From assembly GCA_023935145.1 (NCBI GenBank), contig CM043698.1, positions 148,019,125-148,083,124 of the forward strand: a stretch of 64,000 nt of DNA, given 5' to 3'. How positions within the stretch are numbered: the first letter of the stretch is position 1; every line of letters begins with the position of its first letter. The notes beneath the pieces were generated by a model. That model was not told the DNA's origin. It searched no databases and saw only the letters and a program-made list of their open reading frames with translations. This document shows positions 20,813 through 32,050 of this stretch, in pieces. The translations under genes and the position numbers were made by a program. The DNA comes from Bretschneidera sinensis (lineage: Eukaryota; Streptophyta; Magnoliopsida; Brassicales; Akaniaceae).

Positions 20813-23284
20813 TTATTGATAAAAACGTCGAAGATGTTCCGCATTCCAAGTACGAGGGATGGCTTTTCCGTTCAATTCTTCGAGTTCAAACGCGCCGGGT
20901 CGGCATACTCTTTTGATGCGATATGGCCCTTCCCAATTAGGGACTAGTTTGCCTGATTCTCGGGGCCTGGATACTTCGTTCTTTCGCAAGACGAGGTCAT
21001 GAAGACAGAAACGTCTTACTTTTACTCTTGAATTGAAGTACCTGGCGGCTCGCTGCTGATAAACGGCAAGTCGGAGTTGGGCTTTGTCCCGGGCTTCATC
21101 GAAAAGATCGGTGTTTGTACGAAGGGCTTCCTCATTGCTTCGTTCCTCGAAATTCTGAACTCGCAAGGAAGGTACTCCTATTTCCAAGGGGATGACTGCC
21201 TCGGACCCATAAGTCATAAAGAAGGGGGTTTCCCCGGTGGGTGCTCGAGTCGTGGTTCGATATGCCCAAAGTATGTTGGGTAAATGGTCTGTCCACTGCT
21301 TCTCTGCTTCGTCTATTCGCCTTTTAATGCCTTGCAAGATCGTTCGGTTGGTAACTTCGGCCTGTCTATTTGCTTGCGGGTATCCGACCGAAGAGAAACG
21401 ATGGTCAATGTGTAATTCATCGCAAAATGTTTTGAACCGAACACTGTCGAACTGTTTGCCATTGTCTGTCACTAATACTTGGGGTACTCCAAATCGACAT
21501 ACGATTGATTTCCACACGAAGGCTCGGGCTTGAAAGTCCGTGATGCTGGCAAAGGGTTCAGCTTCTACCCATTTTGTAAAATAATCTATTGCAACTATGA
21601 GGTACTTTCTTTGGCCGGTTGCTCCGGGAAAAGGTCCGAGAAGGTCCATTCCCCACATAGCGAAAGGAAGTGGACTGACTATTGGTGTCAAAAGGTTCGC
21701 TGGTTGACGTGGCACAATGGCATACCGTTGACAGCTTTGACATTTGGTCATCAACTCCATGGCTGCTTCCCTCATCTTCGGCCAATAATACCCTTGACGG
21801 AGGATTTTGAACGCTAGGGCACGTCCCCCGAGGTGATTTCCACATATACCTTCATGGACTTCTCGGAGGGCGTAATTAGCTTCGGTCGGGTCAAGACACT
21901 TCAAGAAGGGCGTTGTCAACCCCCGCTTATACAGGTGATCATCCAAAATTGCGTATCGGGCGGCTCGAGACACAATCTTTCGGGCTTCGCTTTTGTTATC
22001 GGGCGGTATACCGTCACGTAGATATTCCAGGATAGGACTCATCCACGTTCTCTCAACAACCACGGGTAAGACCATTATTTCGTCGATACTAGGCATGGCT
22101 AGGGTTTCGAGGTAGACTGCTCGCCTGGACTCGAGTTGGCAAGATGGAGCAAGCCGGGCCAATGAGTCGGCCTTCTTATTTTCTGCCCGAGGAATCTGGT
22201 TTAGAGAGAAGACTTCAAACTGCCCAGCTAATATCTTTGCTGCTGCAAGGTAACGAGCGATTTTTTCTCCTCGGGCCTCGAATTCGCCGTTCACCTGGTT
22301 CACCACTAGTTGGGAATCGCTATATACATGTAAATTTTGTACAGATATTACCTTGGCTAATCTCATGCCTGCGAGTAGAGCTTCATACTCGGCTTCATTG
22401 TTCGACGCTGGAAACCCGAACCTCAGAGCGTACTCAATGGCGAAGTTATCGGGACCGCTCAGAATGAGCCCGGCTCCGCTTCCAGAGTCAGTAGAGGATC
22501 CGTCCACATGAAGGGTCCAGCGTAAAGACGGGCTCGATTGACTAACATCATGTGGAGATTCTTCTTCTGTTATGGGTAAAGTAGTTTCCATGACAAAATC
22601 AGCTAGGGCTTGTGCTTTGATAGCTGTCCGAGGCCGATAACGGATGTAGAACTCTCCCAACTCTATTGACCGTTTGACCATTCTACCGGCAACATCTGGT
22701 TTGTGGAGTATTTGTCGAAGAGGCTGGTTGGTGAGGATTGTGATAGTATGGGCTTGAAAATAAGGTCGAAGCTTCCGGGCCGAAATCAACAGAGCATATG
22801 CCATCTTTTCAGTTGGAAGATATCTTGTCTCGGCATCATGAAGCACTTTGCTGACATAATACACTGGCTTCTGTGTGCCTTCTTCTTCTCGTATTAAGAC
22901 GGAGGCCACTACTTCGGGCCCAGCCGAAAGATACAAGAAAAGGTTTTCGCCGGCTACTGGTTTGGTAAGCACGGGAGGCGTCCCCAAATATATTTTCAGC
23001 GCCCTGAAGGCTTCTTGACAAGCTTCATTCCACACGAAGTTCTGGGTCCGATGAATGGCTTTAAAAAAGGGAAGGCACTTTTCGGCAGATTTTGACATGA
23101 ATCGGTTGAGGGCCGCTATTCTTCCAGTAAGGCGCTGGACGTCCCTCACGGTCCGAGGTGGACTCATGTTAAGAATAGCATCGATCTTTTCTGGATTGGC
23201 TTCTATACCTCTGTGGGTGACCAGGAAGCCGAGGAATTTCCCCCCAGTGACTCCAAAGGCACACTTCGTAGGGTTCAACTTCAT
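20813..23284 (-). pseudogene. Tat pol, 3' part: RT end, RNase H, archaeal RNase H, integrase
   Basis: An open frame of 823 codons. It begins at MKLNPTKCAFGV of the RT connection, then has a Ty3-type RNase H piece (TRYLPTEKMAYALL), a second RNase H of archaeal type (LHVDGSSTDSGSGAG, NNEAEYEAL, VYSDSQLVVNQV, giving the D-E-D residues), an integrase zinc region with His and Cys pairs (GNHLGGRALAFKIL, CQSCQRYA), and the integrase core with Asp in GMDLLGPF, Asp in VTDNGKQF and Glu in NRQAEVTNR. The C-terminus ends near TWNAEHLRRFYQ; no chromodomain is seen. The frame itself is undamaged; it is cut off from RT by the stop at 23315. Confidence 0.92.
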
Positions 23285-23314
23285 GTGATGATGGCGGAGG
23301 ATGTCAAAAGCTTC

Positions 23315-23704
23315 TTATAGATCGGCCTCGTGGTCCTGTGTCTTGATGCTTTTGACCAGCATGTCATCCACATATACTTCCATATTTCGACCCATCTGCT
23401 CTTTGAATATCTTGTTTACTAGCCTCTGGTAAGTGGCCCCTGCATTTTTCAAACCGAACGGCATGACCCTATAACAATAGAGGCCTTGCTCTGTGATAAA
23501 TGCCGTCTTCTCTTGGTCAGGCGGGTGCATAAGGATTTGGTTATACTCGGAGTAAGTATCCATGAATGTTAACAGCTCATGGCCGGATGTTGTGTCAACG
23601 AGTTGATCAATCCGGGGCAAAAGAAAACTGTCTTTAGGACAGGCTTTATTGAGATCAGAAAAGTCTATACAAATTCGCCACTTGCCATTTACTTTTTTTA
23701 CCAT
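23315..23704 (-). pseudogene. Tat pol, RT core between two stops
   Basis: 129 codons of reverse transcriptase: VNGKWRICIDFSDLNKACPKD, the fingers and palm, MPFGLKNAGATYQRL, and the catalytic YVDDMLVKS. It is in the same frame as the protease region upstream and the RNase H-integrase region downstream. A TAG at 23720-23722 and a TAA at 23315-23317 separate it from them. These are two single-codon nonsense changes, not frameshifts. Confidence 0.9.
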
Positions 23705-23719
23705 TACAACATTAGATAC

Positions 23720-24565
23720 CTAGTTCGGATAGCTCACCTCTCGGATGAAGTCAGCCGACCGTAATTTGTCAACTTCTGCCCGAACAACTGCCTGTCTCTC
23801 AGGAGCAAACAACCTTTTCTTCTGGATGACTGGTTTGTGAGTCGGGTCAACACTCAAGTGATGTACGGTGACATCCGGGCTGATTCCCGGTATATCGGCA
23901 GCAGTCCAGGCGAATAGATCTTGGTTGGCCCGTAGAAGGGCTAATAGAGATTCCTGAAAAGTGCTGGACAGGTTGGAACCAATTTGAACAGTTCTAGTGC
24001 TATCTTCGCCGAGGGAGATCGTGAGTACATCTTCTCCGGGCCTACCTCGTAGGGTGCTTGCTTCATCCCTAAGGTCATCCAGTTCGAGTGGTAGGGCTTC
24101 CGTTTTTTTACCCTTTATTGCACTGAGATAACAGGATCTGGCGAGTTGTTGATCCCCTTTGATCTCGCCTACTCCGTCTGCCGTGGGGAATTTGATTTTG
24201 AGATGATGGGTAGAGACAACCGCTCGGAGTTTATTCAGCGTGGGTCGTCCGAGTATCATATTGTAGGAGGAGGGTTGTCGAACAATTAACAAAGTGGAGT
24301 GTACAGTCGTTGTTTGAGGTGCCGTTCCCGCAGTTACTGGGAGAGTTATGCTGCCTTCTGTAAAGACTGGTCCCCTTGAGAAACCATAGAGTGGGGTGGA
24401 GACCAACTCTAGCTGTGCATCGCCCAGATGCATTTGTTGAAAGGCATCATAAAAGAGGATATCGGCTGAGCTCCCGTTATCGACTAGGACTCGTCTTATC
24501 TCATGATTAGCCACAAGGAGTGAAATTACAACAGCATCGTCGTGTGGGATCTGCACTCCTTCCAA
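23720..24565 (-). pseudogene. Tat pol, protease and linker to RT
   Basis: 281 codons. A retropepsin-like aspartic protease is marked by RRVLVDNGSSADILF with the catalytic Asp, followed by about 150 residues of linker and the start of RT (KRLFAPERQAVVRAEVDKL, REVSYPN). The natural frame begins further right, inside the end of the gag frame: the same DNA near 24570-24590 reads LSFSDEDLEG in this frame, while the gag frame passes out of phase. So gag and protease are separated by a one-base shift here. The frame closes at a TAG where the family has a Trp. Confidence 0.88.
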
Positions 24566-26195
24566 GTCTTCGTCCGAAAAAGATAAATGTGTCTCCGGTC
24601 CTAGGTCGTTTATGAGGTCCAGCGACAGAGGCTATTGACCTGGCATAAGACCTACTGCGAGCGTGCGACCCCCCGCCAGCAGCGAGTCCTCCATAAATGG
24701 TTTTGATAATCTTCACCACGGGGACCTCCAGTTTTTTCTGGTTGGGCTCCCTATAACTTGGCCCTGGGCTCTTCCGAGCTGCCCTTGTAGGTCTGTTTCG
24801 CTCATAAGGACGTTCAGGGCTTCTACGCGATTGTTCATCACATTTCTCCTGTCGTGGCCCGACGTATTCTTTTAGATGCCCCCGATTGATAGGGGCCTCG
24901 ATATGATTTTTTAAGGCCTTACACTCTTCCGTATCATGGCCGAAGTTTTTGTGAAATCTACACCAAGTATTTCGATCTAGGTTGAGGTTTGGCGGCCTTG
25001 GGGGCCATTGCAAGAGGTCCCTGTCATGAATCTGCATCAGAATGTTGGTCCTGGAGGCATTCAGTGGTGAATAGCTACGGATTTGCCCCGGAGTTTTGGC
25101 CCTGGTTCCGTAGGCTGCAATAGTCCGGGATCTATCCTCAAAAGGCCTGAGGGTTCTGGGTTTCTCCTCGCGAAATGACCGTTTAGAGGGTTCGTGGCCG
25201 GGACTAGTGGGGCCTCTCTTCCTCCTTTCCGTCTCTCCTTCGCGTTCTCTTCGGAACGCCTGATCATCTTCCGCCAGCATGTATTTTTCGGCTCGCGCCA
25301 AGACTTCATTCATATCCATAGGCGGACGTCTGATGAGTTTTGAGCTGAAGAATCCGGATCTTAATCCATTTTTGAATGCCAAGAGCTGAACATTGGGATC
25401 AAGGTCCGGGATCTCCCAAGCTGCAGTGTTGAATCTGGAAATATAGGCGCGAAGCTTCTTTCCTTTTGACTGGACAATGTTAAACCGAGACTCCGAAGTT
25501 TTCTTGGCCCCTTTGCTGCTGATGAAATGTGAGGCAAAGGCATAGCTTAGATCTTTGAAGGTGCGAATACCTCCTGGTTTCAAGCGGGAATACCACGTCC
25601 CAGCCGCTTTCTCGAGGGTTAATGGGAATGCTCTGCACATCACAGGGTCCGAATGTCTATGGAGGGTCATTGTGGTTCGGTAGTGCTGGAGGTGGTCCAA
25701 GGGATCGGTGGATCCATCGTAAAGTTTGATTTGTGGCATCCGAAAATTGAGTGGGAGGGGGGCATCAAGGACTTCTTGTATGAAAGGTGGGTCCTGTACA
25801 TCGAGATCATCGCTAATACTGTGGCTGCGTTCTTTAAACGCCTCATTGATTCGTCCCTCTATGTCCTCGATCCGTTTACCAAACCCTTCGCTGTTCTTGG
25901 GCATGGGACTTTCTCTGAACTTAGCTGGGGGAGGTGAGTGGGTCGCCGAGCAGACATCCGCTGGTGGGCGGCGGTCAGTGGAACCATTGTGGCCTGGTTC
26001 CTGCGATGGGAGTGGTAGGGTCTGCTGAGGTCGCCTGCGAACTTCGGCCTCCAGATCGGCCACTAGGTGTGCGAGCTCTGCGAATTGTGCCTGGAGCGTG
26101 CCTTCATTCGGGTGAACCTCGGGTTCGGCTGAAGAACTGGCTCCCGACCGTAGCACGCGAGCGCCTAGATCCCTGGCGGGTGTTTTTGGAGGCAT
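24507..26195 (-). CDS. gag: Tat gag (capsid/nucleocapsid polyprotein)
   Basis: 562 codons from ATG 26195. The N-terminus is charged with an Ala/Glu-rich stretch; the retrotransposon gag domain lies at roughly residues 150-320 (MPQIKLYDGSTDPLDHL, FPLTLEKAAGTWYSRL, LRAYISRFNTAAWEI). A basic region and a knuckle CRFHKNFGHDTEEC (C-x2-H-x4-H-x4-C) follow near residue 395. The last 25 or so codons are out of frame with protease, so the true gag-pro join is lost. I chose ATG 26195 because the equivalent ATG at 26486 belongs to a duplicated leader copy that stops after 83 codons. Confidence 0.88.
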   Translation of the reverse strand: MPPKTPARDLGARVLRSGASSSAEPEVHPNEGTLQAQFAELAHLVADLEAEVRRRPQQTLPLPSQEPGHNGSTDRRPPADVCSATHSPPPAKFRESPMPKNSEGFGKRIEDIEGRINEAFKERSHSISDDLDVQDPPFIQEVLDAPLPLNFRMPQIKLYDGSTDPLDHLQHYRTTMTLHRHSDPVMCRAFPLTLEKAAGTWYSRLKPGGIRTFKDLSYAFASHFISSKGAKKTSESRFNIVQSKGKKLRAYISRFNTAAWEIPDLDPNVQLLAFKNGLRSGFFSSKLIRRPPMDMNEVLARAEKYMLAEDDQAFRREREGETERRKRGPTSPGHEPSKRSFREEKPRTLRPFEDRSRTIAAYGTRAKTPGQIRSYSPLNASRTNILMQIHDRDLLQWPPRPPNLNLDRNTWCRFHKNFGHDTEECKALKNHIEAPINRGHLKEYVGPRQEKCDEQSRRSPERPYERNRPTRAARKSPGPSYREPNQKKLEVPVVKIIKTIYGGLAAGGGSHARSRSYARSIASVAGPHKRPRTGDTFIFFGRRLGRSADPTRRCCCNFTPCG

Positions 26196-26234
26196 GCTAA
26201 CAGATGAGTTCTTTAGACTTCTTCGCTGTTACTA

Positions 26235-26486
26235 TCAGCGAGAGATATCCGCTGGTGGGCGGCGGTCAGTGGAACCATTGTGGCCTGGTTCCTGCGATGG
26301 GAGTGGTAGGGTCTGCTGAAGTCGCCTGCGAACTTCGGCCGCCAGATCGGCCACTAGGTGTGCGAGCTCTGCGAATTGCGCCTGGAGCGTGCCTTCGTTC
26401 GGGTGAACCTCGGGTTCGGCTGAAGAACTGGCTCCCGACCGTAGCACGCGAGCGCCTAGATCCCTGGCGGGTGTTTTTGGAGGCAT
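26235..26486 (-). pseudogene. Duplicated gag N-terminus acting as an upstream ORF
   Basis: 83 codons starting MPPKTPARDLGARVLRSG, almost identical to the first 80 residues of gag. It arises from a 291-bp tandem duplication (about 25953-26243 and 26244-26534) covering the leader end and the gag start. The frame stops shortly after PPADIS. In the genomic RNA it lies ahead of the true gag ATG, so scanning ribosomes would meet this short frame first. Confidence 0.85.
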
Positions 26487-26542
26487 GCTAACAGATGAGT
26501 TCTTTAGACTTCTTCGCTGTTACTGTCAGCGAGAGATGTGGA

Positions 26543-26560
26543 TTCCCATGGACGGCGCCA
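26543..26560 (-). other. Primer-binding site of the Tat element
   Basis: On the - strand TGGCGCCGTCCATGGGAA starts three bases after the 5' LTR. The first nine bases, TGGCGCCGT, match the 3' end of plant tRNA-Asp as I know it, the usual primer for several Tat-like elements; the later bases diverge. The non-coding element at 42964 has TGGCGCCGTTCGTGGGAA in the same place. Confidence 0.75.
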
Positions 26561-26563
26561 ATC

Positions 26564-27206
26564 TGTTGATGCCAAATATGTGCGTTGCTGAGCTGGAGGT
26601 TTAGACTATAGAAGTACCTGCACAGGGAAAGGGAGAGTAGCTATTGGGGTCGACGGAGGGGATGCCTCCGAGGATGCTCCGATGCTTAAGTTAGAGAAAG
26701 CTCAAAGTGTAAGTGTTTTCAAGTGAAAAACTAAGTGTCCTCTGGACTACTTACCAAGTCCCTTTTATAGAGTTTCGGAGGCGGTGATGTTCGGAGGCGG
26801 TAGTGGGTCAGGGCGGCTGTGACAGGATACCCCAGCTGGGTTGGGTAATGATGCCTATGAGGCCCAGCTAGGAAGCTGAGAACCGTTCAGTAGGGCTTTT
26901 GCCTTGCTGGCTTACTCCAGAGCCGTCTATGCGTTAAGACGGTGTTTTTCCCTAACGTCCCAACTTGGTTAGGTAATGATGGTCTGGAGGGCGGTGGTGA
27001 CGTGGAAGCCCAGCTGGAGGCCAAGATGCACTGAAGGGCGGTGGTGACGTGGAGGCCCCGCTGGAGGCAATGATGCCCTGAAGGGCGGTCATGACCAGGA
27101 GGTCCAACCATCTGGGCCTGGATTGCCCGCGTGTCTCTTTGAACTCTGGGATCACGATGATCCACGTGTCGTCATCCTATGGGAGAGTCGTATTATGGTA
27201 GTATCA
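26564..27206 (-). repeat. 5' LTR of the Tat element (right end)
   Basis: 643 bp, the same as the left LTR apart from about 13 substitutions and a 16-bp tandem repeat near 26780. On the - strand a TATAAAAG box lies at 26762-26769; transcription would proceed leftward into gag. The outer end is followed by the second GAACG and the rest of U6 copy 4. Confidence 0.94.
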
Positions 27207-27280
27207 GAACGATACAGAGAAGATTAGCATGGCCCCTGCGCAAGGATGACACGCATAAATCGAGAAATGGTTCAAATTTT
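27207..27280 (+). pseudogene. U6: U6 snRNA copy 4, 3' part (nt 34-102)
   Basis: After the duplicated GAACG (27207-27211), U6 resumes at ATACAGAGAAGATTAGCATG and runs to the 3' tail and T-run terminator, with one change (GGTTC for GGTCC). It has no promoter of its own because the element separates it from the USE and TATA at 15331-15373. Confidence 0.95.
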
Positions 27281-28806
27281 TTTGTTCATTTGATCTCTGA
27301 TTTTTATTCATTTTGGTTTTCTTAATTTTTCCTTTCAATTTAAGTTTTTAATTCTCCATTCGATGCTGATTTTGTTCATTTAGCTACTTATTTGATCTCT
27401 GATTTTTTTTTTTTTTTTTACCATTTTTGGTTCTTCGATTTTCAATTTTTTATCCACTTTTGTTCTTTCAACTTTTAATTTTTATCCATCAATGGGTTCT
27501 TTCTATGCATATATTTTATTTTTTCAGTTATTTTCTTCTTCCTTCTTGATGGGTTTGTTCATTTTAGAGTTATATGTTAACTCTTCTGATTTTGCTGGTT
27601 GCTGCCATCTCTCTCTCTCTCTCTCATTAATGGGTTTGCTCATTTTACATTTGCATGCAACTATTAATATTTTTTTTTTCTGGTTTCTGCCAATTTGGTC
27701 TCCTTTTTTATTTTTATTTTTTTTTCTCTTATTGAATCTATTTTAAGGTTTTAATACTCCATTCAATGCTGATTGGTGAGGAAAATCTCAGTGATTGATC
27801 AATTAGTAAGTATTTTAATGTTGTTGTTGATTTGATCAGTGTGTTCTTTTGTTGTTTTGGTTACTTATATATGTATTTATGGTGTGATTATGTTGTAGCA
27901 TGATAATTAATTCTGATGCTTCATGTTGGGTTCTTGAATTAACTTTTAAGGGGGGTTTTCTGGTATTCTCAATTGATCTGTTGGCTGCAAAGTTGCTGTT
28001 GAACTTATTGCCCAAGTCTGCTTAGAATTAGTGTTGTTTTTTGCAGCTTGGTAGATCACTACTCAACCACCTGAAGGTTTAAAATTGGCCATAACCATCA
28101 GCTCGAAGCAAATAATCTTATTGAGCTGCAGATAAGAGAGACAAGAAACAGAGATAGAGAGTGCAAAGAATCTTATTGCCACCTGAAGGTTTAAAATTTG
28201 CTTAGTCTATCTTCATTATTGCTTAGTCCAAGTTGTAGTATTAAGAGCATTAATGAAATTCAAGATTCATATGCTGAATAACATAAAAACAGACAAATAC
28301 CCAAGCTAAAATTATGTAAACCCATGAATCACTTCATGCATAAATAAATGTAGAAAAATGGGAATATGTTATTTGTATAAAAATTACTAGTATTTTGATG
28401 GAGATAGCTACTAAATTACTAGTAGAGTAAGCTTTGGTTGTAAGAGAGTAATCACTGATTTTGCAGAAATGGCTGTTGTGTGCTGAGTGCTAATGGCTTG
28501 AAGGTGAAGAGGCTGATTCTACTGGACTGACTAAAGAAACAACCTCACTTGTCACTACAGAGAAAGCTCAAAAGATAAACTTTCTCCTTCCTTCAATTAT
28601 CTTTTTAAATTTTCCTACTGTGGAGAGAGAGTTTTTGACCCAATTCAGAGAAACCTGGCAAGGATTGCTATTCTTCAAGATCAACGGTCCTCAGAAATAG
28701 AACCCAGGGGACGTCCCACACAGCTGAGACTCAATAGCCTTGTCCCTTGTGTCTTGTTAGGATGACGCAATTTGTTCAACTCTTTTATAGTTTGAAGCGA
28801 ACTGAA
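27281..28806. repeat. X block, copy after U6 copy 4
   Basis: The same T-rich spacer as 345-2040 without the 203-bp tandem duplication. It includes a TC microsatellite at about 27610 and the repeated CCACCTGAAGGTTTAAAAT motif. No gene is recognised. Confidence 0.75.
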
Positions 28807-28880
28807 TCCCACATCGTCATGTAAAGCTTGAAGCCGTTATTAATGAAGACCATAAATCGAGAAATGGTTTAAATTTTTTT
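28807..28880 (+). pseudogene. Mini-U6 remnant 2
   Basis: USE at 28807-28816, a TATTAAT box, then CATAAATCGAGAAATGGT from 28851 and a T run. The structure is identical to the remnant at 2063, with the U6 body missing. Confidence 0.8.
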
Positions 28881-29248
28881 CTTTTTACTTTCAGTATCTG
28901 AATTTTATGTTCCAATTTTTATATCATCAATGGCTTCTCCCAAATTTTCATCTTAAAAAGAAGAAAAGACTGATTGTGTAACTTCAATAATTGTTATTTG
29001 TTAGTTGATCAGCATGTTGTTTGGTCCTTTATGCTATGTCATTGGATTTTTTTTCCTTCTTATTGATGATATTGTTGTTGTTGTTGTAGATTGGATAAAT
29101 AAGACTTTCACCCTTTATCCAAAATACTGCAAAAAGTTCATCGAGTCTGAGCAGGAAATGATAATACATAGAGATGTAAATATACAAAATGTACATAACT
29201 AGTAAAAACAATTAGGCAACCTCTGAAAACTTGTGGGCATTTCTAAGA

Positions 29249-29749
29249 TCAAGCATAGTCATCCCTTTTGCTGGAGTACCTTCTGAAACTTGGCAGACCA
29301 ATGTAATCATAGAAGCAAATAGTCACGTAACAAGAATTTGACATTTGCTTGAGCCCCTTTTGAACTTTAGAATTTCTTTGAGAATGATAGACTTTTCCTT
29401 TTTGAGGATTACTACATAGGTGAACTGTTAATTTCTTCAAAACCTTTTAATTCTTCAGAAAATACCTTCCTAAATCCATATCTTCCTCCCAACCAATGAA
29501 TGTTTTTATCTCAATAGATTCGAGGCATGATAACAAACACTGAGGCACTGATGGTAGCATAACCCCGTAGTCGTTAGGATCCCTGCCAGCCAATAGAGGA
29601 ATTCAGTAACACTTGAGGAACTTTGATAGCAAATCTTCAAGAACTGGGCAGCTAGAAATGAGCGCCTTGAAATCTTCATTGTCCTTGAACTCAACTGCAA
29701 AGAGACGAAGGATCTTGACATGAGGTAACCAAACCAATTGAGGAACTTT
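29249..29749 (-). pseudogene. F-box/FBD/LRR-like protein fragment, copy 2
   Basis: The same two-frame fragment as at 2546-3045: VPQLVWLPHVKILRLFAVEF and SCPVLEDLL on the right, and MKKLTVHLCSNPQKGKV running to a TGA stop at 29249 on the left. The middle of the FBD piece is frame-broken in this copy. An orphan U6 tail borders it on the right. Confidence 0.7.
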
Positions 29750-29782
29750 GACGCATAAATCGAGAAATGGTCCAAATTTTTT
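29750..29782 (+). pseudogene. Orphan U6 3' tail, copy 2
   Basis: GACGCATAAATCGAGAAATG through GGTCCAAA and a T run: U6 tail joined to the F-box fragment, with a 2-bp deletion (GACGC for GACACGC) compared with the other copies. Confidence 0.72.
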
Positions 29783-31486
29783 TCTCAATTTTATGCTTCA
29801 ATCTCTGATTTTTATGCATCAGTTTTGCTCTCCTTCCTTAAGTGATCTCCTCTGCTATTGTTTAATTGACCAGTGTGTTTATTTGTTGTTTTTTCCACAG
29901 GAAATTGTATTGATTTTCCACAAGAACACATTATAGAACTTTGTCTATTTGGGTCTTTAGGCTAAGAAATTGTGCTTTAAGCTTAAGTTGCAAGATATTC
30001 TATTGTCCTGTCCCAGATATGCTTTTATTTTTTTAATTGGTTTCTTGTTCAAGTAGTAATGTGATACAAAATGGTCTAAGCATGCATGCCAAAGTCCTGC
30101 CTTTTCGTTATTTCTTTGCTTTTTAGTATTTAGAAAAGCTTGTAACAAAATGGGTATGTCTTGTTTTGATGAATTATGTGATTTTGGTTGGAGTCTTGGA
30201 GAGAGAGATAAAAGAATTCCCTACCTTAAATAAGTGGATAATATTGTACCGTCTTTGTAAATTTAAAGAAATCAGTAGATGATAGCACAACTGCACAAGC
30301 ATACAGAAATCCTAGTTGTGCTGAAATTGACAGTTGTCGTACCTATTTCTAACTTTCGCTTATGTTTTTAAGGTTTTTTAATCATTGTCAACTTACAATT
30401 TTATTCTCACCATTCGGTTTTATATAATTAACATCTAAGTTCATTTTTATGATCAATGATATCGGAATCTATTGAAGATTTATTAGGCTGTATCCATAAG
30501 ATTTCATGAAAAAGGAAGAACAAGGATGAAAATGGATGATGAGACTTTATAATATCTGGCCATTTCTTCCACCAAGTATAGTTCTTTGTTTTTCTACTAT
30601 TTTTTGTATGTATGACTTCTATTTCATCGTCCTCTCTCTGCATATTTGACAATATCCTCTATTATAGGTATTCGTTTGAATTTTTTTAATAATGTTGTTT
30701 ACTAGAATTCTGTGATTGCTCCCATGTTACTATTGAGTAACATCAAACTGGAAACCCCTTTAACTGCAGTTTGCAGCCCTTCTTTTTCTTCTCTTAATTC
30801 TGTTAAAAGAAGAGTTTGCTGATACATGCCAACTCCTGGGTTTGCTGGGATCTCCTGCAAACTTCTTCTTATAGAAGTTCAAACTGAAATTCTTGAATTT
30901 CAGCTCTCTTTTAATACTTGGCAATTGGAGGGGCTTATTGCTTAGTGACAACAGTGAACATCCTGTTTTCTCTAGGTTCTTTAACTAGCAGATTAGCTTA
31001 AGGAAACTTGTTGAATTTCTGTTTGGTTTCTTTCAAAAGCTCTTTTTTTTTCTTCTAATTTCCATTTCTTTATTATCTATTTTTTTTTTCTCTTACGACT
31101 GTTCATCCCACAGATGGTTCTTGGATATCCTTTATTTTGCAATGGCGGCCAAGCATTGCACCTCTATAACCGATGCTCAAACAAGAGATTTTGAGTGCAA
31201 GCCAGCCACATTGTTGATTGCTTTTCGGTGATGTAGGGAATCAGGATAGAAATTCCAATACTGAACCATTTTGTTGTATTGCAAATCTGACATTACTAAC
31301 ATTGTCGATGTCAAAATTTATATTGTCATATCATTTTCAGCCATAGGATTTAATGCTAGGAGTTTGAGACAACTAGTTATTTATCTTTTTTGTGGATGGC
31401 CAATGCACTCTATTTACTTTGTGTGAATTTAGTTTCTGTACTCCAAAGTTTTGTGCTTAGGCCATCGGGCAACTGCTGTTTCTTAT
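29783..31486. repeat. Z block, copy 2
   Basis: Spacer matching 3082-4864. It lacks part of the GGAGAGAGCTCTGGATTTGG region near 3985, so it is shorter. No gene is recognised. Confidence 0.6.
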
Positions 31487-32050
31487 TTATCATGGAGAAG
31501 TACTAACGTTTTCCTGGTTACATGGAATAGGGACCTTTGGGCAGAGGTTTTGCGAGCCAAGTGTCTGAACCAGTCTTCGTTAATGGAGTGTGGTGCTCGC
31601 TCGTAGACCATGGGGAGGCTTATTGGTTGGTTTCCTCCAATGAATGGGGCTGTTAAGATTAACATTGATGGCTGTTCTCGAGGTAATCCGGGATGGCAAA
31701 TGTTGGCAGTACTTCTGTGCTGACTGCAGATTATGGGCTACTTCATGGGTTTCGGCTTTGCGAAGAGAGGTTTTTGGGAGGTCGAGGTTGAGTCTGACTT
31801 GCAGGTGGCGGTGAGAAAGTTGAAGCATCATCCAGATTCCTTTGATCCTAATCGAGGTCTTATAGAAGCTTGTAGAGTGATTCTTAGTAATGTTCACAGG
31901 GAAGGCAACTCGTGCGCAGATTGGCTGGCCAAGGCTTCGGACAGATGGAGTTTGAGGTGCATGTGCTGGAGAACCCTGCTGATGGAAGTTTTGCCAAGTC
32001 TCTTGAATGATCTTCTAGGGGTTAAATGGCCCAGGGCATGTAGGGCTTGA
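31487..32050 (+). pseudogene. LINE RT C-terminus and RNase H fragment, copy 2
   Basis: As copy 1: WNRDLWAEVLRAKCLNQ, then GAVKINIDG, the same internal deletion, and VESDLQVAVRKLKHH to REGNSCADWLAKASDRW. The deletion junction shared with copies 1 and 3 shows that these three descend from one deleted ancestor. Confidence 0.75.

Larger units (their letters stand above)
15429..27206 (-). mobile_element. Ty3/gypsy Tat-lineage LTR retrotransposon in U6 copy 4
   Basis: An 11,778-bp element with two LTRs (15429-16055 and 26564-27206), ends TG...CA, and a perfect 5-bp target duplication GAACG (15424-15428, 27207-27211). Order on the - strand: 5' LTR, primer-binding site, gag, protease, reverse transcriptase, RNase H, archaeal-type RNase H, integrase, then an oppositely oriented gene, a minisatellite, the polypurine tract and the 3' LTR. 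A second RNase H between the first and the integrase, plus an antisense extra gene, is typical of the Tat clade (RIRE2, Grande and relatives). The LTRs differ at about a dozen sites plus one 16-bp insertion, so the insertion is fairly recent. Stops and frameshifts make this copy non-autonomous. Confidence 0.95.
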
